Assembly (NCBI RefSeq): GCF_033898505.1
Contig: NZ_JAXAFK010000003.1
Location: 124,001 to 188,000 of the forward strand
Length of the DNA: 64,000 bases
Origin: Pectobacterium carotovorum
GTDB taxonomy: Bacteria; Pseudomonadota; Gammaproteobacteria; Enterobacterales; Enterobacteriaceae
Reading direction: 5' to 3'
Made by a program: the position numbers and the translations under genes. Shown piece after piece: positions 45,047-53,559 of the stretch. Below the pieces are notes generated by a model, which did no database searches, was not told where the DNA came from, and was given only the letters and a program-made list of their open reading frames with translations. Numbering within the stretch: position 1 is the first letter of the stretch; each line of letters begins with the position of its first letter.

Positions 45047-45160
45047 ATGACCGACGTAAAATCAGGTACACGCAACACGGTATCCACCGACTCTCGCGCT
45101 TCTCGCCTTAACCGCTTCTCCATCGCGCCGATGCTCGATAGTACGCATACAGCATATTAA
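45047..45160 (+). pseudogene. dusA: 5' fragment of dusA (tRNA-dihydrouridine synthase A) cut by prophage
   Basis: The frame from the ATG at 45047 gives an amino end closing in LNRFSIAPMLD, which matches DusA of enterobacteria (RFSVAPMLDWTDRH in E. coli). Directly after Asp the frame leaves homology (STHTAY) and stops at 45160. DusA reduces uridine at tRNA positions 20/20a. The rest of the gene should lie at the far end of the prophage. The 5' end of dusA is a known integration target for phages and islands. Confidence 0.9.
45116..45139. other. Probable prophage attachment site (attL or attR) in dusA
   Basis: The conserved dusA segment from 45116 (TTCTCC) to 45139 (CTCGAT), encoding FSIAPMLD, is where homology to the host gene ends. 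The matching copy should be found beyond the right end of the window. The exact crossover cannot be set from one end. Confidence 0.75.
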
Positions 45161-45234
45161 ACAATAAGATACATTAATCACGGGGTGCTATTGGGGTGCC
45201 CGACGTTATGTATTGGAAATAATTCATCATTGAA

Positions 45235-45254
45235 TACTGGTTAAGCATACAGTA
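45235..45254. promoter_or_regulatory. LexA (SOS) box upstream of the dinI-like gene
   Basis: TACTGGTTAAGCATACAGTA has the CTG-N10-CAG layout of LexA sites (core CTGG TTAAGCAT ACAG, one change from CTGT-N8-ACAG). A TATAAATAC -10-like box follows immediately and the start codon is at 45290. Confidence 0.8.
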
Positions 45255-45289
45255 TAAATACCTCACCAACTTAACTGAGGTATCCCGCA

Positions 45290-45529
45290 ATGTTTGTTGA
45301 ACTAGTCTACGATAAGCGCAACGTTTCCAGTATCCGCAATGCTCACTCGCTAATTGAAGGCGAGCTAACAAAGCGAGTTCACAGAGTCTTTCCAGATGCC
45401 GCAGTGAAAGCAAAAGCGATGCAGGCGAACGGCATCAATACCGACGCAAGCAAATCTGATAAAGCGATCATTGCTCGCGTTGTAGAAGAAATGTTCGATG
45501 AGTCCAATGATTGGCTGATTCTCGATTGA
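45290..45529 (+). CDS. DinI-like SOS protein of the prophage
   Basis: 79 residues. It resembles DinI: an amino strand FVELVYDKR, the helix ELTKRVHRVFPDA, and the acidic carboxyl helix VVEEMFDESNDWLILD, which in DinI contacts RecA filaments. DinI-type proteins modulate RecA co-protease activity. The LexA box just upstream supports SOS induction. It is the only plus-strand gene in the visible prophage and sits next to the attachment site. Confidence 0.88.
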   Translation: MFVELVYDKRNVSSIRNAHSLIEGELTKRVHRVFPDAAVKAKAMQANGINTDASKSDKAIIARVVEEMFDESNDWLILD

Positions 45530-45532
45530 TAC

Positions 45533-45564
45533 GATACCCAGATACTGGGTATCTGTCGTTTTTT
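45533..45564 (+). terminator. Rho-independent terminator after the dinI-like gene
   Basis: GATACCCAG - ATA - CTGGGTATC stem-loop beginning 3 bases after the stop, followed by TGTCG and six T. Confidence 0.88.
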
Positions 45565-45570
45565 GCGTAA

Positions 45571-46140
45571 TCAAATCGCAATCAGTGTTGCTGACGTGTC
45601 GTAAAAATACAGCGTGCCAGATGCGATGATTTCTATCCTGATGTTTGTTACAGAGCCGACAATTCCGGCGTTGTACGGAATCGTTATCCATCGCGCAGAG
45701 TTACCCCACGCGATTCTGATCGGCGTCGATGAGTTGAGCGGCGGCGATAGTGCGTTTTGTACTGTGCCGTCCGGTAACTCTGTTACCCACGTAATATTAT
45801 CTGCACGCAGTTGAACAGGTTGTGCGTTTCCGCTGCGTGTCACAATGATATTGCTCGATGTGAATTGCCCAAACGAGGCCGCATCAATAACCGGGATACT
45901 GATTTCCATCATCCAATATTTTTGCGCCGAAACAGTCATCCCAGACCAGCGTTTAACAGAATTATCAGCATCAAAAATAGGTGAGTCGGCAATATCAACG
46001 GGTTCAGTTGGGAACAATTTTTTGAACACGCCGCCGTCATTGATCCACGCGGCGGCCACGCGTTTAATCGTCCCAGCATCGTTAATGTCGAGACGTTTAA
46101 CGGGGGAAAACGAGCCCCCGGATTCACGAAATATTGGCAT
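45571..46140 (-). CDS. Phage tail-associated protein, last gene of the late operon
   Basis: 189 residues, rich in beta-type sequence. The amino end MPIFRESGGSFSPVKRLDINDAGTIKRVAAAWINDGGVFKKLFP is of a kind often found in small proteins next to phage tail fibres. The rest has no motif I can place. It starts 11 bases after the fibre gene. It may be a fibre-tip or receptor-binding accessory. Confidence 0.6.
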   Translation of the reverse strand: MPIFRESGGSFSPVKRLDINDAGTIKRVAAAWINDGGVFKKLFPTEPVDIADSPIFDADNSVKRWSGMTVSAQKYWMMEISIPVIDAASFGQFTSSNIIVTRSGNAQPVQLRADNITWVTELPDGTVQNALSPPLNSSTPIRIAWGNSARWITIPYNAGIVGSVTNIRIEIIASGTLYFYDTSATLIAI

Positions 46141-46151
46141 TTAACCCCTCG

Positions 46152-48122
46152 CTAAACCTGATACCAGATATGGCCCTGAGCGTATCCGCTGGCGCTGGAT
46201 GGCGGTTCACTCGTCGATATCGTGTATCCCACCCCTATGTTATCGCGCGCTGTCGGTTTGTCAGGTACGTCCAGCAGATTCTGGGATTTCTCCAGATAGT
46301 CTCCGCCCGATTTCCCCCACGCACTAAACACGATAGGATTCGCGCCCACGTCAACGCAGTAGCGGTGATACACCTCGGTCGTGTTATACGGGTAGAACGT
46401 CTGGCGAATGCCTGCGTCGGTCGTTCTGATGACGTCCAGCATGCCAGCAAGTGCGACGGGATAATTCCGCGCTAACGTCGCATTGCTCGTTAACGACTGA
46501 AATTTACGACCAGGTGATATGACGGTATTCAGGTTATCAATCCCGATTGATGCGCTGGCTTGCGGAACAGCACCAACTTCAGCAGCCGTGAGCCCGTCTT
46601 TTGTTGCCAGCGCCGCCAGCCCTAGATTGCTCCGCGCTGCGGCCTGATCTGTCGCGCCAGCGGTGGCAATCTCAGATAGATTGTTATCGATCTGCAAGTA
46701 AACTTCAGGCAAGACTTCTTCAGTCGCAGTGATTGTTATCGAATCAGTAACGCCTGAGCTGGCACCTGTGAGCGTGAGCGTTGCCGTTCCACCAGAGCTG
46801 ATCGTTAATATGCCGTCAACTGATAGCGTAGCTATTGTCGAATCAGACGATGATGCCTGCACCGATTCAGTGTAGTTGGGCGGGCTGTACGTGATCGGTA
46901 CGGCGTACGTTCTGTCAGCAATCAGATTTGGCGGAGCATTGCCGATATCGATATTAGTCAGGAAAATATGCTGTGTTATCGTTGCGGTAGAGGCTAACCC
47001 GGTTGATACACTGGCGATTACGCTCTGAGTGCCGCTGACGCCGCTGTTTGCTGTGTACAGGCCGTTACTATCGACGCTACCTAGCGCAGGATCGGTTACG
47101 CTCCATGTAACGGGGTAATCAGCGGCAACACCAGCAGGTAAAACAGTTGCAGCCAACTGCTGCTGTCCACCAGCGTTTACTGTGCTGCTTGACGGGGAAA
47201 TGATAATCGCGGACGGCACATCCGGTTTATCGGTGCTGACGCCCTGGATGTAGAAAACAGTAAATATCGTGCTGCTATCACCTCTGTTACTGGTGTAATC
47301 AAAGTTTATAGCCTCACCGGCTGTAAGTTGCATATCCACCAGCGTGCTGAATGGCAGCAATTCGCGGCGGTGGTGTCCATGTCCACGCGAACCAGTCACA
47401 TACCCGTAAAATGGGGTTTTATTGACGACTGTGCCATTCACTAAAAGTTGACTCTCCCAATAATCACGGCTCTCTACACCGTCTGCCGTGTAGTGACCGA
47501 TGATCAAAATCTGCACGCAGTCGGTCGGCGCGTTCAGTATCGCCTGCCCTTGAGCGGCGATATTCACTTGTGCAACTTGCAGGTTGCCCACGCGGGTCAG
47601 CGAGTCGTTAATCTCGTCGATCTCGCCGTCTATGATGTCGGTGCGCTCTTTGAGTCGCCGTGGCGATACAACCGTCGTTCCGCTCGTACCTTCAGTGACT
47701 TCCTGAGCGGTGGCTTCACGATAGATGAACTCCTGCCATTTTGTTTCGTCCGTGCCAGGCACTGACGTGTTGTTGTCAGCGATCGATACATACGATTTAA
47801 ACGGCTGGTCTGCTGCTGCGCGGTAGCGAACAACAGCGCCGGAACTGTACGAAAACGCCCCGCCGTTGTTGTCTGCCGGCGTTATGTATTCAGGAAACCC
47901 AAACGTCTGATACTGGCGCACAGCGTTAGTGATGGCGTACAGAATTGCATTCATCGCTTCACGTTCAACCGGCTTTGCGTTAGCTTCTACAGTCGGGTCT
48001 TTTGCGTAATCACCGCCCCAGCCTGACGGGAACGATACAGCGCCGCTGCTCTGTGTTGCGTCGGGAATAGTCTGGCGATCGCCATTCGATGCAAACGGGA
48101 TGCGGAAAAATTTCTGTTCCAT
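46152..48122 (-). CDS. Phage tail fibre/adhesin with bacterial Ig-like domain
   Basis: 656 residues. The amino end (SNGDRQTIPDATQSSGAVSF, then YGVTP-like attachment region to about 150) is a fibre or collar attachment module. A BIG2-type Ig-like domain follows at about 305-385 (STVNAGGQQQLAATVLPAG ... VTWSVTDPALGSVD) and a second Ig-like repeat at about 390-470 (IATLSVDGILTISSGGTATLTLTG). The carboxyl part has the typical ARSNLGLAALATKDGLTAAEVGA fibre repeat and a terminal pyocin-knob-like region. It probably binds the host surface. Confidence 0.82.
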   Translation of the reverse strand: MEQKFFRIPFASNGDRQTIPDATQSSGAVSFPSGWGGDYAKDPTVEANAKPVEREAMNAILYAITNAVRQYQTFGFPEYITPADNNGGAFSYSSGAVVRYRAAADQPFKSYVSIADNNTSVPGTDETKWQEFIYREATAQEVTEGTSGTTVVSPRRLKERTDIIDGEIDEINDSLTRVGNLQVAQVNIAAQGQAILNAPTDCVQILIIGHYTADGVESRDYWESQLLVNGTVVNKTPFYGYVTGSRGHGHHRRELLPFSTLVDMQLTAGEAINFDYTSNRGDSSTIFTVFYIQGVSTDKPDVPSAIIISPSSSTVNAGGQQQLAATVLPAGVAADYPVTWSVTDPALGSVDSNGLYTANSGVSGTQSVIASVSTGLASTATITQHIFLTNIDIGNAPPNLIADRTYAVPITYSPPNYTESVQASSSDSTIATLSVDGILTISSGGTATLTLTGASSGVTDSITITATEEVLPEVYLQIDNNLSEIATAGATDQAAARSNLGLAALATKDGLTAAEVGAVPQASASIGIDNLNTVISPGRKFQSLTSNATLARNYPVALAGMLDVIRTTDAGIRQTFYPYNTTEVYHRYCVDVGANPIVFSAWGKSGGDYLEKSQNLLDVPDKPTARDNIGVGYTISTSEPPSSASGYAQGHIWYQV

Positions 48123-48141
48123 TGATGTAGCTCCAGAAATG

Positions 48142-48163
48142 AAAAAAGCCGCGTCGAGCGGCT
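48142..48163 (-). terminator. Intrinsic terminator-like hairpin between two fibre genes
   Basis: On the minus strand AGCCGC - TCGAC - GCGGCT followed by TTTTTTC. It lies in the 63-base gap between the gene ending at 48186 and the gene starting at 48122, in the direction of late transcription. Confidence 0.8.
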
Positions 48164-48185
48164 ATTGGATTTATTTAATTGCGGC

Positions 48186-49577
48186 TTATTCAGCTGGCGA
48201 GGGAACTACTATGGGAACGTGGGGCGCTTCTTCGCGCGCTGGCATTTGCACGCGGACGCTCAAGAATCCGTCGGTAGGGATATCAATCGGATCGCCTTCG
48301 GCGTAGCCGTCCAGTTCGTTACGTGCAAACTCCATCGCATTCGGGTGCGTCCGGTGATACGTGCGGATAACGATAGAGCCGTCCCGTTCAACGTCATAAT
48401 CGATCCACAGGCGCTCGAGCCCGTTGCGGCAACGTGGACCAACTATGCCGCCCTCAACACCGCCCCACGCAAGATCGCTATTCAGGCCGAGGCATCCAGA
48501 AATCCGGTATACCCCCTGATCAATTCGTTCTGTAACTAGCCCGTCACTCTCTGCATTGAGTTCGGATGTCCCGGTGCCGAACAATTTCACCACCGGCGAT
48601 GCCACTTTAATGAACCCGTTTGCGTCCACCGCAGTATTGCCGGAAGTCCATACAGTGTTGTTGTTGATGATAAAATCCAGACAATCGACATAAATATTTC
48701 TGTTACTGTGAAATAAAATGACCGTACTCGCCTTATTATTACGCAATGAAAAATAGTTAGCGTCAGGGGTTTCGTAACCGACTGTCCAGCGTAAAGCTCC
48801 GTCGAAATCGCGGCCAGTAAAATAGCCGGGCTGGCCCAGTAATTCATTTACTATGCCTATGCTTTCCCAATTCTGGCGAAATACTTTCATCCCTGTTAGT
48901 GTCTGCGCTGTGTCTACAGTCACCGGATTTAAATTTTTATTGTCCCAGTTATAAACCCAATCACCCCACGTGCTATTAACCACGTTTCGTGATGCTGTTT
49001 TTATCCCACCCGCTGTAAATCCTATTGCTGATAACGCTCCGTAAAAATCAGCAGATTGAATTGGCGACCAATAATAAATAACGTCTGTGTATCCGTCCGG
49101 CCTGCCATCAACGTTTTGCGTTGCCCAGTACAGGCCTGCTGGTCTATTGAGGTCGAAAAACGCTGTTAAACTTGCTCCGTCTGGAATCCGAACAGCTTTA
49201 CCACCCCAGCCGAATTCCCCTTTAAGCATTGCATTACTTAGGCCAATACTTGCACGGAACGCAGCAGGGTTAGGAATGTCCGTACCATTTGCAGCCTTTT
49301 TCATAGACGCATCAGCGCCCTGTTTTGCTGTGTCAGCTGATTGCTGTGCTGCCGCTACAGCCTGATTGATTATTGCTAATTCCTGACCGACTAAATCCAG
49401 AATGAATTTTAAATATTTTGTTCTGTTCGCTAGTGCCTGCGCCTGAAAATTGGCAGGGCCATCGGCTCCGGCTAAAACATCGGTATCAGTTTGCAGCTCT
49501 GGAATATGAGCCGTAAACTCGATACGCTCATTAATTGGCGGTAAATCATCTGGTGTAATTATGTCTGACATGCTCAA
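48186..49577 (-). CDS. Phage tail fibre protein
   Basis: 463 residues. The amino part contains PANFQAQALANRTKYLKFIL, a common phage fibre attachment sequence, then a predicted coiled coil with QAVAAAQQSADTAKQGADAS, the AAFRASIGLSNAMLKGEFGWGG region and a pyocin-knob-like segment (GLYWATQNVDG, YYWSPIQSADFYG). The carboxyl end (ERLWIDYDVERDGSIVIRTYH) is of a type seen in G7C-like fibres. It would form part of the host-recognition apparatus. ATGA overlap with the upstream DUF2612-type gene. Confidence 0.85.
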   Translation of the reverse strand: MSMSDIITPDDLPPINERIEFTAHIPELQTDTDVLAGADGPANFQAQALANRTKYLKFILDLVGQELAIINQAVAAAQQSADTAKQGADASMKKAANGTDIPNPAAFRASIGLSNAMLKGEFGWGGKAVRIPDGASLTAFFDLNRPAGLYWATQNVDGRPDGYTDVIYYWSPIQSADFYGALSAIGFTAGGIKTASRNVVNSTWGDWVYNWDNKNLNPVTVDTAQTLTGMKVFRQNWESIGIVNELLGQPGYFTGRDFDGALRWTVGYETPDANYFSLRNNKASTVILFHSNRNIYVDCLDFIINNNTVWTSGNTAVDANGFIKVASPVVKLFGTGTSELNAESDGLVTERIDQGVYRISGCLGLNSDLAWGGVEGGIVGPRCRNGLERLWIDYDVERDGSIVIRTYHRTHPNAMEFARNELDGYAEGDPIDIPTDGFLSVRVQMPAREEAPHVPIVVPSPAE

Positions 49578-50491
49578 CCTCTGAATTTATTAGAGCCATT
49601 AAATTTAATAGCGCCATTGAATTTAGTTCGATTAGATAATGACGACTCGACGTTTTCCCATTCGCACAACGGATTTAAAACCTGTGCGCGCGCAACAACG
49701 TCATATCCGACAGGGAAATCAGGCGTAGTGCTGAACTGGCCGTTATCGTCTGTTACTAGCCGTTCCGTCGCAGTCGCACCGCCCGCCAGCGTGTAAATCA
49801 GCGTGACATCAATATCTGAAACGACGATCCCCGCCGCAGCAGTCAGCACGCCGGATAGCACGTCATCGGTAAGCGTGAGGGTTAGTTTCAGATTGCTGCG
49901 CACTTTTATGCCGTCGCCGTGCCAAAACGGGGCGCGGAAGTTTGCATAATGCTGGCCGAAGCCAAACGGTTTGTACGTGAGAAAGCGATAACTAACACCC
50001 ACGGCAGCCGGGCGCGGCAGCAGATCGTAATGCTTCAAAACAAACGCGACCGCGGCGTCGGGATGGTATGTAAAAACATACTGAATTCTGGACATGTCGT
50101 TAGGGTCTAGCGCGTACGCCTTGCCCTCATCAGATACAAACATGTCCTTCAAAATCCCGTTAACTTCAGGGATCGTGCAGCGAGTGATCAACTGGTAGTA
50201 ACGCAGGCGACAAACAAACCGCTTTTGCTCTGTCGTTAATGGCATTGAGCATTCAGGAACAAACAAGTTAATGCCGAGTATCCGCGCCCAAATACTTAGG
50301 CCGAAATCATTCGCTGTACGCAGATCAAAAACATCACGAAACCAGTTATCCCAAAACTCTGCATGTTCCTCGGTGTACCAGGCTTCCTTTTGCTCCAGAA
50401 TTTTTTTTATCGGGTTGTCGCCGTCATATTGCCAGATGATATTTTGCAGCAGGTTAACGCTATTCTCTATTTCCGGTATCTGGGATGACAT
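49574..50491 (-). CDS. DUF2612-type baseplate protein with C-terminal Ig-like extension
   Basis: 305 residues. The first 180 residues are of the DUF2612 type (FWDNWFRDVFDLRTANDFGLSIWARILGI, LTTEQKRFVCRLRYYQLITR), proteins encoded after gpJ-like genes in this phage group and thought to link baseplate and fibres. Residues 190-280 look like a beta-sandwich carboxypeptidase-regulatory or Ig-like domain (GIVVSDIDVTLIYTLAGGAT, DDNGQFSTTPDFPVGY). It ends in a KFNG-type repeat (TKFNGAIKFNGSNKFRG). Confidence 0.8.
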   Translation of the reverse strand: MSSQIPEIENSVNLLQNIIWQYDGDNPIKKILEQKEAWYTEEHAEFWDNWFRDVFDLRTANDFGLSIWARILGINLFVPECSMPLTTEQKRFVCRLRYYQLITRCTIPEVNGILKDMFVSDEGKAYALDPNDMSRIQYVFTYHPDAAVAFVLKHYDLLPRPAAVGVSYRFLTYKPFGFGQHYANFRAPFWHGDGIKVRSNLKLTLTLTDDVLSGVLTAAAGIVVSDIDVTLIYTLAGGATATERLVTDDNGQFSTTPDFPVGYDVVARAQVLNPLCEWENVESSLSNRTKFNGAIKFNGSNKFRG

Positions 50492-50502
50492 ATTTACTCC
50501 AT

Positions 50503-50530
50503 AAAAAAACCCAGCGCGATGGCTGGGTTT
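50503..50530 (-). terminator. Intrinsic terminator after the lipoprotein gene
   Basis: On the minus strand AAACCCAGC - CATCGC - GCTGGGTTT with a run of seven T completing the 3' side. It begins 19 bases after the lipoprotein stop and faces the late-operon direction. Confidence 0.88.
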
Positions 50531-50548
50531 GTATGAGTTATTCTTTAC

Positions 50549-51238
50549 TTAACCTTTACTTTCTTTCGATGGCGTATCAAGAACCCGTGTAGCCTTAAAT
50601 CTCTTGTCTAAAGAGGCAGCAACTGAAACATCAGACAGTTTTATTGTTATGCTCTCCCCTTTACCTATAGTTATTGGGTATCCATTACTAGAAACTATAG
50701 GGTAATCCTCAATAAAGGATGCTAATGGGCTAAATTTAAAAGGTTCGTCTGTATCATTTTTTAGCTTAACAATAATATTAAAATCATTACCACCGACACC
50801 GAATGTTCTTTTTTTAGACTTTTCAATCTCAGATTTAACTTTCTCTGGAACGCGGACTGCCAACTCAACACCGATATCTTTCTGGCTTAGAATATAAAAA
50901 TCATCTTGAGATAATTTATCATCTTTACTTGCAGCTATAAGACTTACTGGCATTTCAAATCTGGCAAAACTCTCCATTTTCTTTTTATAGCATTCTATAT
51001 ATTTCGATTTTGGCAATATCAGTGCAATTTCTGACTTAGCATCACGTAGTGAACTCGATTCCAGCCTTGAGTCCTCATAGCTTTGACACGACGGTACTTC
51101 TACGTTTATTTCAGCATTTTGACTACTGGAATTCTTAGATTGCAATTGAGAAAGATTTACCGGAACAATTAGATCAGTCTTACAGCCAGATAGTAGCAAC
51201 CCAGCCGAAACCACCAGAATGGCATTGATTTTTTTCAT
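50549..51238 (-). CDS. Prophage-encoded lipoprotein (cargo gene)
   Basis: 229 residues. A signal segment MKKINAILVVSAGLLLSGC with lipobox LLSGC gives a lipoprotein anchored at Cys19. Lys20 at +2 (not Asp) would favour outer-membrane sorting. The rest is hydrophilic with a Ser-rich linker (SKNSSSQNAEI) and a beta-rich carboxyl half. Codon use is clearly more AT-rich than in the flanking tail genes, and it has its own AAGGAG site and terminator. It interrupts the baseplate gene order, as moron genes do. Possible roles are superinfection exclusion or host-surface change; not demonstrable here. Confidence 0.8.
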   Translation of the reverse strand: MKKINAILVVSAGLLLSGCKTDLIVPVNLSQLQSKNSSSQNAEINVEVPSCQSYEDSRLESSSLRDAKSEIALILPKSKYIECYKKKMESFARFEMPVSLIAASKDDKLSQDDFYILSQKDIGVELAVRVPEKVKSEIEKSKKRTFGVGGNDFNIIVKLKNDTDEPFKFSPLASFIEDYPIVSSNGYPITIGKGESITIKLSDVSVAASLDKRFKATRVLDTPSKESKG

Positions 51239-51330
51239 AAATGAACTCCTTTTTCACTAGATTGCTAATCCTATCACCTGTTGACATGCCGATCACTAGC
51301 CGCCATTAATTACTACAGCGCAGGCATGTG

Positions 51331-52527
51331 CTACACAAGAATAACGATAATGTTTTCCTGCGTGAGAGTAGGTATCTCATTTTTCATTATCTCGATCTCG
51401 CGCGCATCCGGTGTTTCGCCGGGACGGGAAATCAACACCTGCTGAACAAATACACCCGCCTGCAACATGCTGACGGCACCAGCCAGTTCGAACGGGCTGA
51501 CATTGCCACCAACGACAAAGCCGCGCTCACCGTCCAACTCTCCCGCCGCATACTGCAACATGGCATCAGGAACCACTGTGGCGGGATTGAGAGAGCTTTG
51601 CCCCTTTCTTACCCTGGCAACTACCGTGATCGGTACTTCGGTTGGGCGGTCAAATAGCACCGTGTACGGAATCTCTGCATTTTCCTCGATCACAGTTATC
51701 GATACGTCACCATTCCACCCTGCACCGTCTGTTTTGTTCTTTAGTAGGCTGGCGGCTATCTCAGCATCTGAGCCACCATAGACGCACGCCCACACGCTGT
51801 GTGGCTTCATGTAAATGCCGTCGATAGTGGCGAATTCATGCGAAATATTTTCAAGGTATGCTAGAGAGTGAACACCATCAATCTCGTACAGACCGCTGAT
51901 CTGCGCCTCTACCGTCGATATTCCCTGCCGAGCTAAACGTAACTGCCGCTGTGTCCGTAGCGCTATATCGCTCTGTCGTGCCTCACCCGGCACAGCAGCA
52001 TTGCTGTTACTCACTGTCTCCCACCCCAGCACAGCATCAACAACCGTTATTAAACCGCCAGCCGGACATGTAATAGCCCCCAATTCAACAGAGGAAAAAT
52101 CAACTGTTGCACGCCCTGTCGTATCCAGCACAACGCGCTGAGCTGTTGCGAAGTAGTCGCCTGAGTCAGAGCGCGCGCGGGAGCCGGCTGGTATTTCGGT
52201 GAGCGGTATACCCGTCAATAGTACGCCGGAAATAACAGACGGCGACGCGCTTTTACGTGTAATCCCCAGCAGTGCGCAGATAGACTCAAGGAAAACCCCC
52301 GTTGCCAGCACAGGGTTGATCTGGTTTGCCAGTCTCGCATTGTTCGCCGCGACTGCGCGACGGGCTGACACTTCACCGCTGATTAACCGCCCCTGCGGTG
52401 TATCTGGTGCCGTGGACATGCTTTCACCCAGCGCACCTTTAAACTCAGTTTCAACATCCTGCTTAATACCCGACACGTCAGGCACAACAATGCCTGTTTC
52501 TTCGACGTAGTTATACAGTTCACTCAC
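51331..52527 (-). CDS. Baseplate J/gp47-like protein
   Basis: 398 residues. Family pattern: FLESICALLGITRKSASPSVISGVLL, GTxIPAGS-like LTEIPAGSRARSDSGDYFAT near residue 115, and LRTQRQLRLARQGISTVEAQ near 200, then VxVxxxxxDG-like ASLLKNKTDGAGWNGD. This is a wedge component of contractile-tail baseplates. It overlaps the preceding gp25-like gene by 8 bases. A moron lipoprotein gene follows it. Confidence 0.9.
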   Translation of the reverse strand: MSELYNYVEETGIVVPDVSGIKQDVETEFKGALGESMSTAPDTPQGRLISGEVSARRAVAANNARLANQINPVLATGVFLESICALLGITRKSASPSVISGVLLTGIPLTEIPAGSRARSDSGDYFATAQRVVLDTTGRATVDFSSVELGAITCPAGGLITVVDAVLGWETVSNSNAAVPGEARQSDIALRTQRQLRLARQGISTVEAQISGLYEIDGVHSLAYLENISHEFATIDGIYMKPHSVWACVYGGSDAEIAASLLKNKTDGAGWNGDVSITVIEENAEIPYTVLFDRPTEVPITVVARVRKGQSSLNPATVVPDAMLQYAAGELDGERGFVVGGNVSPFELAGAVSMLQAGVFVQQVLISRPGETPDAREIEIMKNEIPTLTQENIIVILV

Positions 52528-52870
52528 TGCTTATCCCCCCGATACCCCATTCGGTTTCTATCGTTGCCGAATACGATAATGCGTTATCTGAAAAACTAAA
52601 TGTGAACGACCGAACACGAATAACCCCGTTAACCGCAAGCAAACTGGTACGTGCTGCCGCTTCAAACTGAGCGGGACGATATTGATCCCATGATGTTTGG
52701 CGGTACGGCACCCCCTCGTCCATCGCGTAAATCATTTCCGAACGCTGGGCCAGCATAGCCGTTTCACAGTCTTGCAAGCAGGCATCAAGATTTGATGTCA
52801 GCGCCAGATTTCCAGCAGCATCCAAGAATGGCGAGTGGTTGTTTAGTGCGATGCTCAATGTATCAGCCAT
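52520..52870 (-). CDS. Baseplate wedge protein, gp25-like
   Basis: 116 residues. The position before gpJ and the pattern ALTSNLDACLQDCETAMLAQRSEMIYAMDEGVPYRQTSW followed by a short alpha/beta core ending in SATIETEWG fit the small gp25/W-type wedge proteins that start sheath polymerisation. Eight bases after the spike gene. Confidence 0.75.
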   Translation of the reverse strand: MADTLSIALNNHSPFLDAAGNLALTSNLDACLQDCETAMLAQRSEMIYAMDEGVPYRQTSWDQYRPAQFEAAARTSLLAVNGVIRVRSFTFSFSDNALSYSATIETEWGIGGISSE

Positions 52871-52878
52871 AAATCCTC

Positions 52879-53559
52879 CTATTGTGGCGTTCCTGATGTT
52901 CCATCACCTGGCTCTACGCCATCATGCTTATGGGTTGCACCAATATTGACGCCATTGTGCTGAGCTCCACCTGCGCCTACAGACAGCACCTGCCCACCAG
53001 CGGAGAGAGTGATCGATTCTTCGGTGATTACGACTGACGCATTCCCCACCCGTAGCGCGATTTCATCAGGCTTTACCACTATTCGAGTTTCCCCGGATTT
53101 GTGCTGAATTAGCATTGCTCCGTCGTGCTCTGCGGGTAGGGTGAAATCAGAAAACAGGTCAGGGATAAATCGCCCATCGGCGAATTCATGCATGCGTAGC
53201 GTGTTGGGGCGCGCCGTTTCATTACTCTGCATGAACAATGAAATATCCCGATCGCTGGACTCTATCCAGCCCCGATCGCCAGCCTTTAGAGGAAACGTAA
53301 TCCCGAACTCACCGCCGCCAAGCGCCAGAACTGGCACACTGGCAATCGTAGCGCGTTCAATCTGCTGGCCTTGAGTTGTTAGCCTGGAAATTAACGGTCG
53401 TACCGTGGCGCGGTTACTCTGGCGATCGTAGCCAATCACCACGGCCGGAAGTTGACCGTCGATACCCTGAAGCATTTTTTTAAACGCAAATTCAATCACG
53501 CCCGCGAGACTGGAACCCTGCGCGGGGTCAGCGTCCATCATAACAGTGGTGTCTGCCAC
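52879..53559 (-). CDS. Gp138-type membrane-puncturing spike
   Basis: 226 residues. The amino half has the OB-fold of Gp138 and gpV-like spikes (MLQGIDGQLPAVVIGYDRQSNRATVRPLIS, LKAGDRGWIESSDRDISLF), and the carboxyl half has short beta-helix repeats ending in HNGVNIGATHKHDGVEPGDGTSG, where the HKH segment could bind iron at the spike tip. It overlaps the hub gene by 22 bases. Confidence 0.9.
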   Translation of the reverse strand: MADTTVMMDADPAQGSSLAGVIEFAFKKMLQGIDGQLPAVVIGYDRQSNRATVRPLISRLTTQGQQIERATIASVPVLALGGGEFGITFPLKAGDRGWIESSDRDISLFMQSNETARPNTLRMHEFADGRFIPDLFSDFTLPAEHDGAMLIQHKSGETRIVVKPDEIALRVGNASVVITEESITLSAGGQVLSVGAGGAQHNGVNIGATHKHDGVEPGDGTSGTPQ

